From assembly GCA_023251155.1 (NCBI GenBank), contig JAHEZH010000051.1, forward strand, positions 1,322-35,078: DNA of 33,757 bases, read 5' to 3'. This document shows, in pieces, positions 24,343 to 32,982 of this stretch (the stretch's first letter is position 1; each line of letters starts with the position of its first letter). Both the position numbers and the translations under genes were made by a program. The notes beneath the pieces are model-generated. The model saw nothing but the letters and a program-made list of their open reading frames with translations, was not told where the DNA came from and ran no database searches. Source of the stretch: Flammeovirgaceae bacterium. GTDB taxonomy: Bacteria > Bacteroidota > Bacteroidia > Cytophagales > Cyclobacteriaceae.

Positions 24343-25230
24343 TTACTTCGTCATTTGTCGCTTGAAGAAATTCCACGCTTCCACATGCACATCAATGTCA
24401 TTGGGGTAATCGTGTTTGCCCCAGATGACTTTGAGTAAGGTGACTTCCGGTTTTCCTTTTTTCGCAAAGGTGTATTTCTCGATGGTTTTTCCATCGCCGG
24501 GATCTGTGTTTTTTAATTTGGTCTTATCCGGATCTCCGCTATATCCTGCGAGCATAGCCCAGTAGCGGAATGTCTGATCTGTAGAGCGCACGTTGCCCAT
24601 TTTAAAATTTCCTAATACCATCAGCCCGCCATCATACGGATTGAGTGGATCGGCCGTACCATTGATAATCATGACGGGTAAGGCTACTTTGGCTTCGGAG
24701 CAATCCATGTTGTCGGCATCGGGCAGGTTCGCAATGATTGCAGTGATGGCTTTGATTTTATCAGGCATGGTCATGGCCAGCTTGTAGCACATGTGTCCAC
24801 CTCCGGAGGTACCAATGGCAAATACCTTGTTGGTATCAATTGCTTTTTTCTCTTTGAAGTAACTGATCATGCTCTCAAAGAATGCATGCTCATTAATATT
24901 CTCCAGATTCGCTTTTGAGTTGGCTTCCTTGCGGCATTCATTCCAGTAGTTAAGATAGCCGGTAGGATACACCAGCAACAGGTTTTCTTTTTGAGCCACC
25001 GCAGCCAGCTTCACGGCAGCCTTCATCATCTCTTTTCCATTACCGCCTGATCCGTGAAGAACAAAGACCAGGCTGGCGTTAGCTGCTAATGGTTGCGTGC
25101 CACTGTAGTGAAATGTACGGTAATGCCCTTCAATGAGCAGGGAGTCGGTCATGACTTGTGTTTTTCCTTGGTGTGACAGTAAAAACACAAGACCTAAAAA
25201 GATCAATCGTAAGGGCATAGGTAATGGCAT
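24343..25230 (-). CDS. Exported PHB-depolymerase-like esterase (alpha/beta hydrolase)
   Basis: This 295-residue protein has a signal peptide (about 1-24) and an alpha/beta hydrolase fold of the Esterase_PHB/LpqC type. The oxyanion segment HGSGG is at 59-63. The nucleophile is S142 in FAIGTSGGGH, the acid is probably D194 in NGTADPLNPYDGG, and the histidine is probably H273 in WGKHDYP. Relatives hydrolyse short polyesters, feruloyl or acetyl esters; the substrate here is unknown. No polysaccharide-binding module is fused. Two starts are possible (MPLPM, residues 1 or 5) with little effect. It is convergent with the transglutaminase and divergent from the HAD gene. Confidence 0.86.
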   Translation of the reverse strand: MPLPMPLRLIFLGLVFLLSHQGKTQVMTDSLLIEGHYRTFHYSGTQPLAANASLVFVLHGSGGNGKEMMKAAVKLAAVAQKENLLLVYPTGYLNYWNECRKEANSKANLENINEHAFFESMISYFKEKKAIDTNKVFAIGTSGGGHMCYKLAMTMPDKIKAITAIIANLPDADNMDCSEAKVALPVMIINGTADPLNPYDGGLMVLGNFKMGNVRSTDQTFRYWAMLAGYSGDPDKTKLKNTDPGDGKTIEKYTFAKKGKPEVTLLKVIWGKHDYPNDIDVHVEAWNFFKRQMTK

Positions 25231-25376
25231 CGTTACTCTAATGTACAGTTTTTTGCTGTAATCGATTGAGGTGGCTGTTAATCTTGTTTTTTTTCGTTTT
25301 GATTAACGAACTCATAACCGGTAAGCTCAAATCGTTTTGTATTTTTACTTTCGTTGTACAATTAACAGAAAACAAA

Positions 25377-26156
25377 ATGGCACAAGGATTACTCATTGAT
25401 ATGGACGGTGTGATATATGGCGGAGACACACTGATACCGGGGGCAGATCAGTTTATCCATCGTTTAAAGAAAAGCGAGATTCCCTTTATGTTCATGACCA
25501 ACAATAGTCAGCGCTCTCCCCTGGAAGCCGTGCGAAAGCTGAAGAAGTTGGGTATTGAAGTAACCGAGCAGCATGTGTACAACAGCGCCATGGCTACGGC
25601 CAAATTCATTGCGAGCCAGAATCCCAACGGCACGGCCTATGTATTGGGAGAGGGCGGCCTGCTCTCCAGTCTGCATGAATATGGCATCACGCTGGTAGAC
25701 ACCGATCCTGAGTTTGTTGTGCTGGGTGAGGGAAGAAACTTTACGTTGGAAATGGTGCAACGTGCCGTGGATATGATTTTAGCCGGAGCAAAATTCATTA
25801 CCACGAATCGCGACCCTTCTCCTAAGCTGAAAGGCTGGAATAATTTAGGTATTGCAGCTACGACAGCCATGATTGAAGAAGCAGCCGGTGTGGAAGCCTT
25901 TGTTATCGGTAAACCAAGTCCGGTAATGATGCGCTCGGCACGTAAAGCACTGGGATTGGAAACAGCCGAAACAACAGTGATCGGTGATACCATGGGAACT
26001 GATATACAAGGCGGAGTGCAGATGGGCTATAAAACGATACTGGTATTGAGTGGAATCACCAAGATAGAGGATTTTAAAAAGTATGCCTACAAGCCCGACC
26101 TGATCGTGAACTCGGTCAATGATATTCAACTACCGCTCACGTGGTGGAATTCATAG
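25377..26156 (+). CDS. HAD-IIA (NagD-type) phosphatase
   Basis: This 259-residue sugar-phosphatase-like protein has all HAD motifs: motif I D8-M-D10-GV, motif II in MTNNSQRS, the lysine in GKPSPVMM, and motif IV in VIGDTMGTDIQGG. The NagD-type (C2) cap lies between motifs II and III. NagD relatives dephosphorylate nucleotides or sugar phosphates. I choose the ATG at 25377, since MAQGLLIDMDGVIYGG places motif I normally; an upstream frame would add 37 unlikely residues. A near-consensus -7 element (TACTTTCG, one mismatch) ends 23 bases before the start. A strong hairpin follows the gene at 26171. Confidence 0.92.
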   Translation: MAQGLLIDMDGVIYGGDTLIPGADQFIHRLKKSEIPFMFMTNNSQRSPLEAVRKLKKLGIEVTEQHVYNSAMATAKFIASQNPNGTAYVLGEGGLLSSLHEYGITLVDTDPEFVVLGEGRNFTLEMVQRAVDMILAGAKFITTNRDPSPKLKGWNNLGIAATTAMIEEAAGVEAFVIGKPSPVMMRSARKALGLETAETTVIGDTMGTDIQGGVQMGYKTILVLSGITKIEDFKKYAYKPDLIVNSVNDIQLPLTWWNS

Positions 26157-26170
26157 TGAGGTTTTGTAAA

Positions 26171-26206
26171 AGCGGGAAGGACTTCGGAATCCCTCCCGCT
26201 GTTTTT
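26171..26206. terminator. Bidirectional intrinsic terminator between HAD and VOC genes
   Basis: AGCGGGAAGG (26171-26180) pairs with CCCTCCCGCT (26191-26200) with one mismatch around a 10-base loop. It is followed by GTTTTT on the plus strand, and on the minus strand by TTTTAC. It serves the HAD gene ending at 26156 and could also stop the VOC gene coming from the other side. Confidence 0.85.
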
Positions 26207-26324
26207 CAAACCCATAGTGGTAAACTTGTTTTCCCACCTGTTGTTTCCATGAAATACACCTAACGTGATTCCATGATTTTCTTATGATAGAAGAAAGGTT
26301 TCTTTTGTTGCCCGGAACAAGTGA

Positions 26325-26753
26325 TTATTTCTTGATCCGGTAGTTGATCATCCATTGCACGCCAAACTTGTCGGCAAATGATCCGAAGTAAGCGCCCCAG
26401 AATTCTTCCTTCATGGCCACTTCTGTTTTTCCTCCGGCAGATAGTTTATTGAATAAATGATCGGCTTCTTCCTTGCTTTCCGTATTAAGGTTGATGTACT
26501 GATTGTTTCCAGTTGTGAGTTTATGCCCCATTGATTCCAGCGCATCTGTTCCCATAAGCAGAATGCCGGTAGTGCCGATAGGCAAGGCAATGTGCATGAT
26601 TTTGTTTCGGTCTGCAGCGGGCATGTTTTCGGTGCCCGGTACATCGCGAAAACGTTGCACAATGACGAATTCTCCACCGAAAGCAGATTTGTAAAAATGG
26701 AAAGCTTCTTCGGTGTTACCCGGGAAATGGAGATAAGGATTGATGTTGATCAT
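26325..26753 (-). CDS. VOC-family (PhnB-like) protein
   Basis: This 142-residue glyoxalase/bleomycin-resistance superfamily protein is of the PhnB/3-demethylubiquinone-methyltransferase-like type. The N-terminal segment NPYLHFPGNTEEAFHFYKSA, the HIALPIGTTGILLMGTD strand and the C-terminal FWGAYFGSFADKFGVQWMIN are characteristic. The metal-binding histidines of catalytic glyoxalases are only partly conserved in this subfamily, so the biochemical role is unclear. I use the ATG at 26753, where MININPYLHF matches the usual start; the longer frame to 26831 adds 26 atypical residues. It is transcribed alone. Confidence 0.88.
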   Translation of the reverse strand: MININPYLHFPGNTEEAFHFYKSAFGGEFVIVQRFRDVPGTENMPAADRNKIMHIALPIGTTGILLMGTDALESMGHKLTTGNNQYINLNTESKEEADHLFNKLSAGGKTEVAMKEEFWGAYFGSFADKFGVQWMINYRIKK

Positions 26754-26839
26754 AAGTGACAAGCGTTTTAATGGTGATTTTATTAAACTGTATTTTATGA
26801 ATGATGTCAGAACATTATTTTCATCGGGCACAGCAAACC

Positions 26840-27106
26840 TTATCCAAGGGTCACCCCCGACTGTAGTTGGGAGCAGGTATCGTGTAGCTCATCGGGCAGT
26901 ACTTCTGCCGTGCATCCTGCCTGACGAAGTAATTCGATAATGGCTAACACATTGATCTCTTCTGAAATGGATTTGATGCGCAGAATGCGATCGCAGTCTT
27001 CTGTATCGAAATTGGCCTGGTAGCATGGGAAGCCTACATGGATTTTTTCAATCAGGCATTGTGCCCGCTCACCGTTATCGATATTGGTTTTGAATACTTC
27101 GATCAT
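26840..27106 (-). CDS. Small conserved hypothetical protein, HMA-like fold possible (88 aa)
   Basis: From the ATG at 27106 the product is 88 aa, starting MIEVFKTNIDNGERAQCLIE. The pattern beta-alpha-beta-beta-alpha-beta (EVFKTNI, AQCLIEKIH, ANFDTEDCDRILRI, INVLAIIELLRQAGC, AEVLPD) suggests a ferredoxin-like fold similar to heavy-metal-associated domains, but there is no CxxC. I recall such proteins as uncharacterised in Bacteroidota. A start at 27130 would overlap the hydrolase stop by 20 bases; 27106 leaves four bases and gives a cleaner N terminus. It is the last gene of a three-gene operon. Confidence 0.72.
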   Translation of the reverse strand: MIEVFKTNIDNGERAQCLIEKIHVGFPCYQANFDTEDCDRILRIKSISEEINVLAIIELLRQAGCTAEVLPDELHDTCSQLQSGVTLG

Positions 27107-27110
27107 GCCT

Positions 27111-27659
27111 TCACAGATTTTGTATATCAATGATTAACTCCGGAATTCCTTTGCTGAAAAGATGCCCGCGATGATTGACTTCATGCACGGTTGCTCGCGG
27201 GAATTGTTGTGAATAATACCGGATATGAGAAGCGTCAACGACTTCATCGTCTTTGCTATGATACAGATGAATGTTGGAAATGTCGTTCAGCTGAGAGGCA
27301 AAATCGTTTTGCAAAACAAACTCGTTCACATCCCAGCCTTGTTTTCCCCAATACGGTGCTGCAACCAAAAATAAACCATGCATGTGCTTTGACTGGGATG
27401 ATTCCGATAAATATTTGAGTAGTACAGAGCCTCCCAGCGAATGACCAATCAGGATCAACTCATCCCCCAGGGAATTGAATTCTCTTTTTAACTTTTCTTT
27501 CCACTCTTCATAATGCGGATTCTCCGTGTGCGGCATTATCGGACTATGAATTGAATAATTCCTGCCCAGCGCTTTTCGGATATATGAAATCAGAAAATCA
27601 CTTCCTTCATACTGCCCCTGGGGTCCCGCCGAGTGGATGAAAAGTATTTCCGGTTTCAT
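27111..27659 (-). CDS. RBBP9/YdeN-like small alpha/beta hydrolase
   Basis: This 182-residue cytoplasmic hydrolase begins MKPEILFIHSAGPQGQYEGS. The nucleophile elbow GHSLGGS has S74, the acid is D137 or D138 in HSKDDEVV, and the histidine is H163 or H166 in VNHRGHLF. It belongs to the RBBP9/YdeN serine-hydrolase group, whose natural substrates are mostly unknown. The start at 27659 overlaps the upstream stop in ATGA form, indicating coupled translation, so it is preferred to an ATG at 27674. The middle gene of a three-gene operon, between the GyrI-like protein and the 88-residue protein. Confidence 0.88.
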   Translation of the reverse strand: MKPEILFIHSAGPQGQYEGSDFLISYIRKALGRNYSIHSPIMPHTENPHYEEWKEKLKREFNSLGDELILIGHSLGGSVLLKYLSESSQSKHMHGLFLVAAPYWGKQGWDVNEFVLQNDFASQLNDISNIHLYHSKDDEVVDASHIRYYSQQFPRATVHEVNHRGHLFSKGIPELIIDIQNL

Positions 27660-28057
27660 TGTCCGATCAGGCAAAACATTTCTTCATCCGATTTATACCA
27701 TTCAATGCAATGTGTTCCTTCAGGGGAGTGAAGTTCTTCCATCATGTTATGAAATACCTCTTTGATGGCAGCCGTTTTACTGCGCCAGTCAGGGATAGCG
27801 ACACTGTGATAGCTCCCTTTCTTTAACGTCAGCGAAGAAAGATGATACTTTTTCGCTTCCACTTTTTGTTTTTCTTCGGTCATAGCCCAATACACAATAG
27901 CGTCATTTTTGCAGTAACTCACGCCATAATAAGATCGCTCCATTCCATCTGGAAATTTCTGCATCAGCGAATCAAACGCCTCACCAATTCGATCCGGAAA
28001 GGTTTCTACACGAAATCCAATTAATGGGACATCGTCTTTTAATTGCATTTTTTCCAT
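27656..28057 (-). CDS. GyrI-like small-molecule-binding protein
   Basis: The product is 133 aa from the ATG at 28057 (or 141 aa from 28081). It has a central segment FPDRIGEAFDSLMQKFPDG, later YYGVSYCKNDAIVYWAM, YHSVAIPDW and a C-terminal GTHCIEWYKSDEEMFCLIGQ. The pattern of an ExxF-type gating region and C-terminal EWY-like motif fits the GyrI-like/AraC effector-binding fold, which binds small molecules or toxins. The start is uncertain: 28057 gives MEKMQLKDDVPLIGF. It is the first gene of its operon and is divergent from a GlxA-type regulator, so it could be that regulator's target. Confidence in the family is moderate. Confidence 0.7.
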   Translation of the reverse strand: MEKMQLKDDVPLIGFRVETFPDRIGEAFDSLMQKFPDGMERSYYGVSYCKNDAIVYWAMTEEKQKVEAKKYHLSSLTLKKGSYHSVAIPDWRSKTAAIKEVFHNMMEELHSPEGTHCIEWYKSDEEMFCLIGQ

Positions 28058-28135
28058 TTGCCTCTGTTTTTGTATAGACAAATCTAGCGTAGAAGGTCAA
28101 AAAGGGAAGGGTGTAAATACGGCATTATGAGGGGT

Positions 28136-28165
28136 TGATTGCGACAGATAAGCGGGTTACTTTTG
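28136..28165 (+). promoter_or_regulatory. Consensus Bacteroidota promoter of the GlxA-type regulator gene
   Basis: TTG at 28136-28138 is followed after 19 bases by TACTTTTG (28158-28165), an exact TAnnTTTG. This is the best promoter match in the window. Only seven bases separate it from the ATG at 28173, so the transcript would be almost leaderless. Confidence 0.65.
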
Positions 28166-28172
28166 GTGTACG

Positions 28173-29147
28173 ATGAAGCACATATCCATTCTTATTCCCA
28201 AGGGAGCTATACTGGGCAGTCTTGAAGGTTCCCGTCAGTTACTGACGCAGGTGAATTCATTTTTCTCTTCCAAGGGAGCGCCTCCGGTTTTCAACGTGCA
28301 ACTGGTTGGACTCTCACCAGCGACTAAACTAAGTGGCGGTTGCTTCACTGCCAATGCAGATGTACTGATGGGTGATGTAAAGAAAACGGATTTGATCATC
28401 ATACCTGCTTTGGATGGGGACTTGCAGGAATCATTGCAGGCTAACCGTGATTTTATTCCATGGATTATCAAACAGTATGAAGGCGGGGCAGAGGTGGCGA
28501 GCCTTTGCCTGGGTGCCTTTCTATTGGCGTCAACAGGGTTGTTGAACGGAAAAAAATGTGCGACCCATTGGATGGCCGAAAATAGTTTTCGTAAGATGTT
28601 CCCGGAAGTACACCTGGTGACCGAAAAAGTAATTACCGATGAAAGTGGAATCTATTCCAGCGGTGGTGCTTTCTCCTATACGAACCTGATCTTGTACCTG
28701 ATTGAAAAGTATGCCGGCCGTGATATGGCTATTCTTTCAGCCAAGGTGTTTGCTTTGGATATCGATCGTGAAGATCAGCTGTCGTTCATTATCTTTCAGG
28801 GACAAAAGGAACATGAAGATCCGCAGATCCGAAAGGCGCAGGAGTTCATCGAACAAAACTTCCAGGAAAAGATCTCTGTCGATCAGCTGGCTTCGATGCT
28901 GGCCATCGGCAGAAGAAACCTGGAGCGGAGATTTAAAAAAGCAACCGATAATACCGTAACCGAATACATACAACGGGTGAAAGTAGAAGCGGCCAAGATC
29001 AGCCTGGAATCATCACGCGAGAATGTAAATGAAGTAATGTATAAAGTAGGCTATACCGATACGAAAGCTTTTCGCAATACATTTAAGCGATTTACCGGTT
29101 TGTCGCCTGTGCATTATCGCAATAAGTATAATCGTGCGATCGCATAA
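28173..29147 (+). CDS. GlxA-family transcriptional regulator (DJ-1/PfpI plus AraC HTH)
   Basis: This 324-residue regulator has an N-terminal DJ-1/PfpI-like domain (about 1-190), with C112 in the elbow SLCLGAFLLASTG, and a C-terminal AraC-type double helix-turn-helix (about 220-320: SVDQLASMLAIGRRNLERRF and VGYTDTKAFRNTFKRFTGLS). The DJ-1 domain is likely to sense a metabolite or oxidant; GlxA-type proteins activate nearby genes. It faces the GyrI-like/hydrolase operon (gap about 115 bases) and is followed 68 bases later by a drug exporter, so either side may be its regulon. The start MKHISILIPKGAILG is canonical. A short leader is predicted from the promoter at 28136-28165. Confidence 0.92.
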   Translation: MKHISILIPKGAILGSLEGSRQLLTQVNSFFSSKGAPPVFNVQLVGLSPATKLSGGCFTANADVLMGDVKKTDLIIIPALDGDLQESLQANRDFIPWIIKQYEGGAEVASLCLGAFLLASTGLLNGKKCATHWMAENSFRKMFPEVHLVTEKVITDESGIYSSGGAFSYTNLILYLIEKYAGRDMAILSAKVFALDIDREDQLSFIIFQGQKEHEDPQIRKAQEFIEQNFQEKISVDQLASMLAIGRRNLERRFKKATDNTVTEYIQRVKVEAAKISLESSRENVNEVMYKVGYTDTKAFRNTFKRFTGLSPVHYRNKYNRAIA

Positions 29148-29215
29148 TGAGTATTAATTGTCAAATGAATTATTCCCCTGCCTTCCTTGTTGCAGGTGGT
29201 CACTGAACTTTTTTT

Positions 29216-30445
29216 ATGAAGCCTCCTCCCAAGCCGTATATCATCTGGATATTAGGTGCATTATATACGGTTACTCCTTTTTCAATTGATTTGTATTTGC
29301 CAGCATTTGCCCAGATTGCCGATGCCCTGCATACCACACAGCCGAGAGTTTCGCTTTCGGTTTCCAGTTATTTTATTGGCATGGCCATAGGGCAGATGCT
29401 GTATGGGCCGCTGCTCGATCGATACGGCCGTAAGCCGCCACTGTATGCCGGTCTTGTTCTGTTTATTATGGCCAGCATTGGCTGCTCACAGTCTTCAACG
29501 GTGGATGTACTGATTGCTTTCCGCCTACTTCAGGCACTTGGTGGTTCTGTCGCTTCCGTAGCGGCTATGGCGATGGTGCGTGATTTTTATCCGGTAGAAA
29601 GGAGCGCGACCATCTTTTCATTGCTGGTATTGATATTAAGTGTATCGCCCATGCTTGCTCCTACGGTGGGTGGTTTTATTGCCAACTCGTGGGGATGGGG
29701 TGCTGTTTTTATGGCATTGGCGCTGATGGCCGTAGCCATGATTGCCGCATTGTTCTTTGTTTTGCCGGTGGCCTATGAGCCGGATACTTCGGTTTCGTTA
29801 AGGGCCGGCCCAATGCTGCGCACCTTTTTTGACGTGCTGAAACAGCCCCAGTTTTATACGTATGCATTTGCAGGAGCCTTTTCATTTGCGGCGCTCTTTG
29901 TTTATGTGGCAGGTTCTCCCATCATCTTTATGGAGATATTTAAAATAACCCCGGAAAGGTATGGTGTTATCTTTGCAGGTTTATCGGTAGGAATTATTGG
30001 AGGCAGTCAGCTTAATATTTTGTTGACAAGGAAATTTAAAAACGCGTCTGTCTTTCGTGTGGCGCTGGTGGTACAGGTAATGACAAGTATACTCTTTGTG
30101 GCTGTTGCTATCCAGGGATGGCTTACGATCTACACTACGCTGGCGTTTATCTTTATCTGTCTGTCGTGTATCGGGATCATCAATCCGAATGCAGCGGCAT
30201 TATCACTGGCTCCTTTTACGCGCAACATCGGCAGTGCTTCGGCATTAATGGGCTTCACCCAGATTGGTATTGCAGCGCTGGCGTCCAGTGGCGTGGGCTT
30301 GCTGAATGCGACCGGTATTTTTCCGATCGCATTATTGATGGCCATTCCTGCCTGCATGGCATTGGCGATTTTAATCATCGGGCAGCGCACAATCAAGACA
30401 CCCGTGGGTGTTTCACCGTCGTCTTCCGAAATGATCACACATTGA
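29216..30445 (+). CDS. Bcr/CflA-family multidrug exporter (MFS)
   Basis: This 409-residue major facilitator protein has 12 helices. It carries the Bcr/CflA hallmark DLYLPAF in TM1, the loop 2-3 motif GPLLDRYGRKPP, RLLQALGGSVASVAAMAMVRD in TM4, and SPMLAPTVGGFI in TM5. Members export bicyclomycin, sulfonamides, chloramphenicol-type compounds or cysteine-related metabolites by proton antiport; the substrate here cannot be told. It follows the GlxA-type regulator on the same strand and may be under its control. A weak hairpin (CCTGC...GCAGG, 29179-29198) sits in the 68-base gap. It converges with the permease gene that ends eight bases away. Confidence 0.92.
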   Translation: MKPPPKPYIIWILGALYTVTPFSIDLYLPAFAQIADALHTTQPRVSLSVSSYFIGMAIGQMLYGPLLDRYGRKPPLYAGLVLFIMASIGCSQSSTVDVLIAFRLLQALGGSVASVAAMAMVRDFYPVERSATIFSLLVLILSVSPMLAPTVGGFIANSWGWGAVFMALALMAVAMIAALFFVLPVAYEPDTSVSLRAGPMLRTFFDVLKQPQFYTYAFAGAFSFAALFVYVAGSPIIFMEIFKITPERYGVIFAGLSVGIIGGSQLNILLTRKFKNASVFRVALVVQVMTSILFVAVAIQGWLTIYTTLAFIFICLSCIGIINPNAAALSLAPFTRNIGSASALMGFTQIGIAALASSGVGLLNATGIFPIALLMAIPACMALAILIIGQRTIKTPVGVSPSSSEMITH

Positions 30446-30453
30446 TTTTTATC

Positions 30454-32826
30454 TTACTCGCTGCGCAATGACTTCACCAGGTTGTTGGTTGCGGCACGTA
30501 GTGCTTGTGTACTGACAATGATAATGGTCAGTAAAAGCGCGGTGCCACCCGCAACAGGAAACACCCATAGCGGTACCGGTATTCTTATTTCGTAGCTCTT
30601 TAAAAAGGCATCCACTGCCCACCAGGCAAGCGGTGCCGAGATCATAAATGCAATGATAACCAACCGGGAAAAATCTTTGGTGAGCAGCACGACGATACTG
30701 GATAATGATGCACCCATTACCTGACGAATGCCTATTTCTTTTGTACGTTGCTCAGCGGTGAAGGCGGCCATTCCGAGTAAGCCCAAAGCGGTAATAAAGA
30801 TCGCCAGCAATGTAAACGCACCCGCCATGGAGCCAATCATATTCAACCGCCAGAACTTGAATTCAAATTCCGTATCCGCAAAATCATAGTCAAACGGATA
30901 GTCGGGATTATACTTTTTGAATATTCCTTCTACTCTTTTAATGGACGCGTTGACGTCTCCGGTTTTGGGTAGACGGATATTGATGGCATTGGACCAGGTG
31001 GGGTCCATGGTCATCACCAACGGCTCTACATGGTGTGCTACGGAAAACATGATTACATCTTCCATCACACCGATGACGTTCCAGCTTTGTCCCCACATCT
31101 CAATCTTGCTTCCAATCGGATCTTTCAGATGAAGTGTGTTTACCGCAGCCTGATTGAGAAGAATAGCGGCAGTATCGCTCTTGAACTCCTCTGAGAAATC
31201 GCGACCTTCGATAAGGCGAACGCCCATTGTTTTGGTATAATCGTATTCAGTGGCAATATTGTTTACTTCTACTTTCTGATCAGGCAGCATGCCGGGCCAG
31301 CCTTGAAGCGGACTCGAAGAGTTGATGGCTGTAATGGGCGTACTTGACTTACACACCGACACTGCTGCACCGGAGCGGAGCAACTCTTCTTTCAGTGGCT
31401 TGAAATTCTTTTCAATATCGCTCGACGACCAGACCATCATCAGGTTTTCACGATCATACCCGATTTCGCGATGGCGCAGGTAATTGATCTGCTGGTAGAC
31501 TACAATCGTTCCTATGATTAAAAGAATCGAAAATCCAAACTGCAAAGTCACGGTCACCTGTCGCGGCATATTTCCCCTTTTACCAGCAGCCATTTTCCCT
31601 TTAAGCACAGCGATCGGCTTGAAGGAAGAAAGATAGAAGGCGGGATAACTACCGGCCAGTAATCCAGTAATCAACGTAAGTGAAAGGCCGAACAGCCAGA
31701 AAGCCGGAGAGGCATAATTGATCGTCAATTCTTTTCGTACCCAGGTCGTGTAGAAGGGCAACAGTAGTTCCACCAATACAATGGATAGAATAAAGGCCAT
31801 GCCGGCAATCAGTATCGATTCGCCCAGAAACTGAACCAATAGCTGCTTACGGTTAGAGCCTACACTTTTACGGATTCCTACTTCACGCGCACGATGTTCT
31901 GACCGGGCGGTGGAGAGGTTCATGAAGTTGATACACGCTATAACTAATATGAAGATGGCGATACAGGAGAACATGCGCAGGTATTCCAGCGTGCGGCCTA
32001 CTTCTTTACCGTTTTCAAATTTGTCGTACAGCTTCCAGTGGCTCATCGGATGAAGAAAGAGCGCCTTCTCGGATTTATCCTTGCTGTTCTTTTTAATCAG
32101 GTCACGAATCGAAAGATCAACGTCTTCCTTGTTCGCACCAGGCTGTAACTGTACATAGATTTCAAACGCATTGTTGTTCCAGTTGCTACGGGCGTAGTGT
32201 ACCCAAACCGATGTGGCTTCGAAATAAGCGAAAGGCAGAATAAAGTCTGGCCGGAAGGTGGAGTTGACGGGCGGATCTGCAATGACACCGGTAACTTTTA
32301 ACTCTTCCGTGTTCTCAATCTTCACCTGCACCATTTTACCCATCGGATCTTCCTTGCCAAAAAGGGCAGTCGCGGTAGATTGGGTCAATACGATCGAGCG
32401 AAGTTCTTTCAAGGCGGTTGCCGGATTTCCCTCGATCATTTTGAAGTCAAACATTTCAAGAAAAGATTCGCCCGCGTCCAGACCAACCTTATTCATTTTT
32501 TTATCACCAACGGTCAGCAGTGCGTTCTGCCGGATGGTGATGCATGATTTATCGATACGGCTATCCTGGCTTTCCAGGACATCTTTCAATGGCATGGGCA
32601 CCTGCGCCCGGGTAATGATTTCGGTTTCGGTAGTGGTATTCAGTTTAACCTGATGGATGAGGTTGTAGTTGATAAAATGAGTGTCGTAGGATATTTCGTC
32701 ATACACCCACAGCAGGATAAGTATGCTGGACGCAATACCGATGGAAAGCCCGATTACATTAATGAGTGAATAGGCCAGATTGCGTTGCAGGGTGCGGAAA
32801 GCGATCTTGAAATAATTCTTGAACAT
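30454..32826 (-). CDS. MacB/FtsX-type ABC transporter permease, second copy (790 aa)
   Basis: It has the same two-FtsX plan as the permease at 1297-3732: an N-terminal helix (about 22-43), a periplasmic MacB_PCD domain, the first FtsX domain (about 265-420) with HRAREVGIRKSVGS, a second periplasmic domain, and the second FtsX domain (about 665-785) with QRTKEIGIRQVMGA. Eight helices are seen. No ATPase gene is adjacent. I take the ATG at 32826 (MFKNYFKIAFRTLQRN), which matches the family's usual start; the upstream ATG at 32874 adds 16 atypical residues. It is a clear but diverged paralogue of the first one. Divergent from the kinase at 33024. Confidence 0.9.
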   Translation of the reverse strand: MFKNYFKIAFRTLQRNLAYSLINVIGLSIGIASSILILLWVYDEISYDTHFINYNLIHQVKLNTTTETEIITRAQVPMPLKDVLESQDSRIDKSCITIRQNALLTVGDKKMNKVGLDAGESFLEMFDFKMIEGNPATALKELRSIVLTQSTATALFGKEDPMGKMVQVKIENTEELKVTGVIADPPVNSTFRPDFILPFAYFEATSVWVHYARSNWNNNAFEIYVQLQPGANKEDVDLSIRDLIKKNSKDKSEKALFLHPMSHWKLYDKFENGKEVGRTLEYLRMFSCIAIFILVIACINFMNLSTARSEHRAREVGIRKSVGSNRKQLLVQFLGESILIAGMAFILSIVLVELLLPFYTTWVRKELTINYASPAFWLFGLSLTLITGLLAGSYPAFYLSSFKPIAVLKGKMAAGKRGNMPRQVTVTLQFGFSILLIIGTIVVYQQINYLRHREIGYDRENLMMVWSSSDIEKNFKPLKEELLRSGAAVSVCKSSTPITAINSSSPLQGWPGMLPDQKVEVNNIATEYDYTKTMGVRLIEGRDFSEEFKSDTAAILLNQAAVNTLHLKDPIGSKIEMWGQSWNVIGVMEDVIMFSVAHHVEPLVMTMDPTWSNAINIRLPKTGDVNASIKRVEGIFKKYNPDYPFDYDFADTEFEFKFWRLNMIGSMAGAFTLLAIFITALGLLGMAAFTAEQRTKEIGIRQVMGASLSSIVVLLTKDFSRLVIIAFMISAPLAWWAVDAFLKSYEIRIPVPLWVFPVAGGTALLLTIIIVSTQALRAATNNLVKSLRSE

Positions 32827-32982
32827 AGGGATTCGGAAAGTTACGGCGAAATACCCTTTCCAAATCTGAGCCAAACTTTAAATATGCGCAATCCATGCTG
32901 AAATCAAACTTCGTAGATGGCTTAATGATCGGTAGTGGTCGCAGGCGTTCGCATCCGGGCTATGGCAATTCGTTACTCCGAG

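Noticed and set aside
28079-28087. Minus-strand TAGATTTTG as promoter of the GyrI-like gene
   Set aside because: The motif is one base too long for TAnnTTTG and the nearest TTTG upstream is only 11 bases away, so the pair does not fit the consensus.
29179-29198. CCTGC...GCAGG hairpin before the MFS exporter as a terminator of the GlxA-type gene
   Set aside because: The stem is only five base pairs and the T run lies about 13 bases further on, so it does not make a convincing intrinsic terminator.
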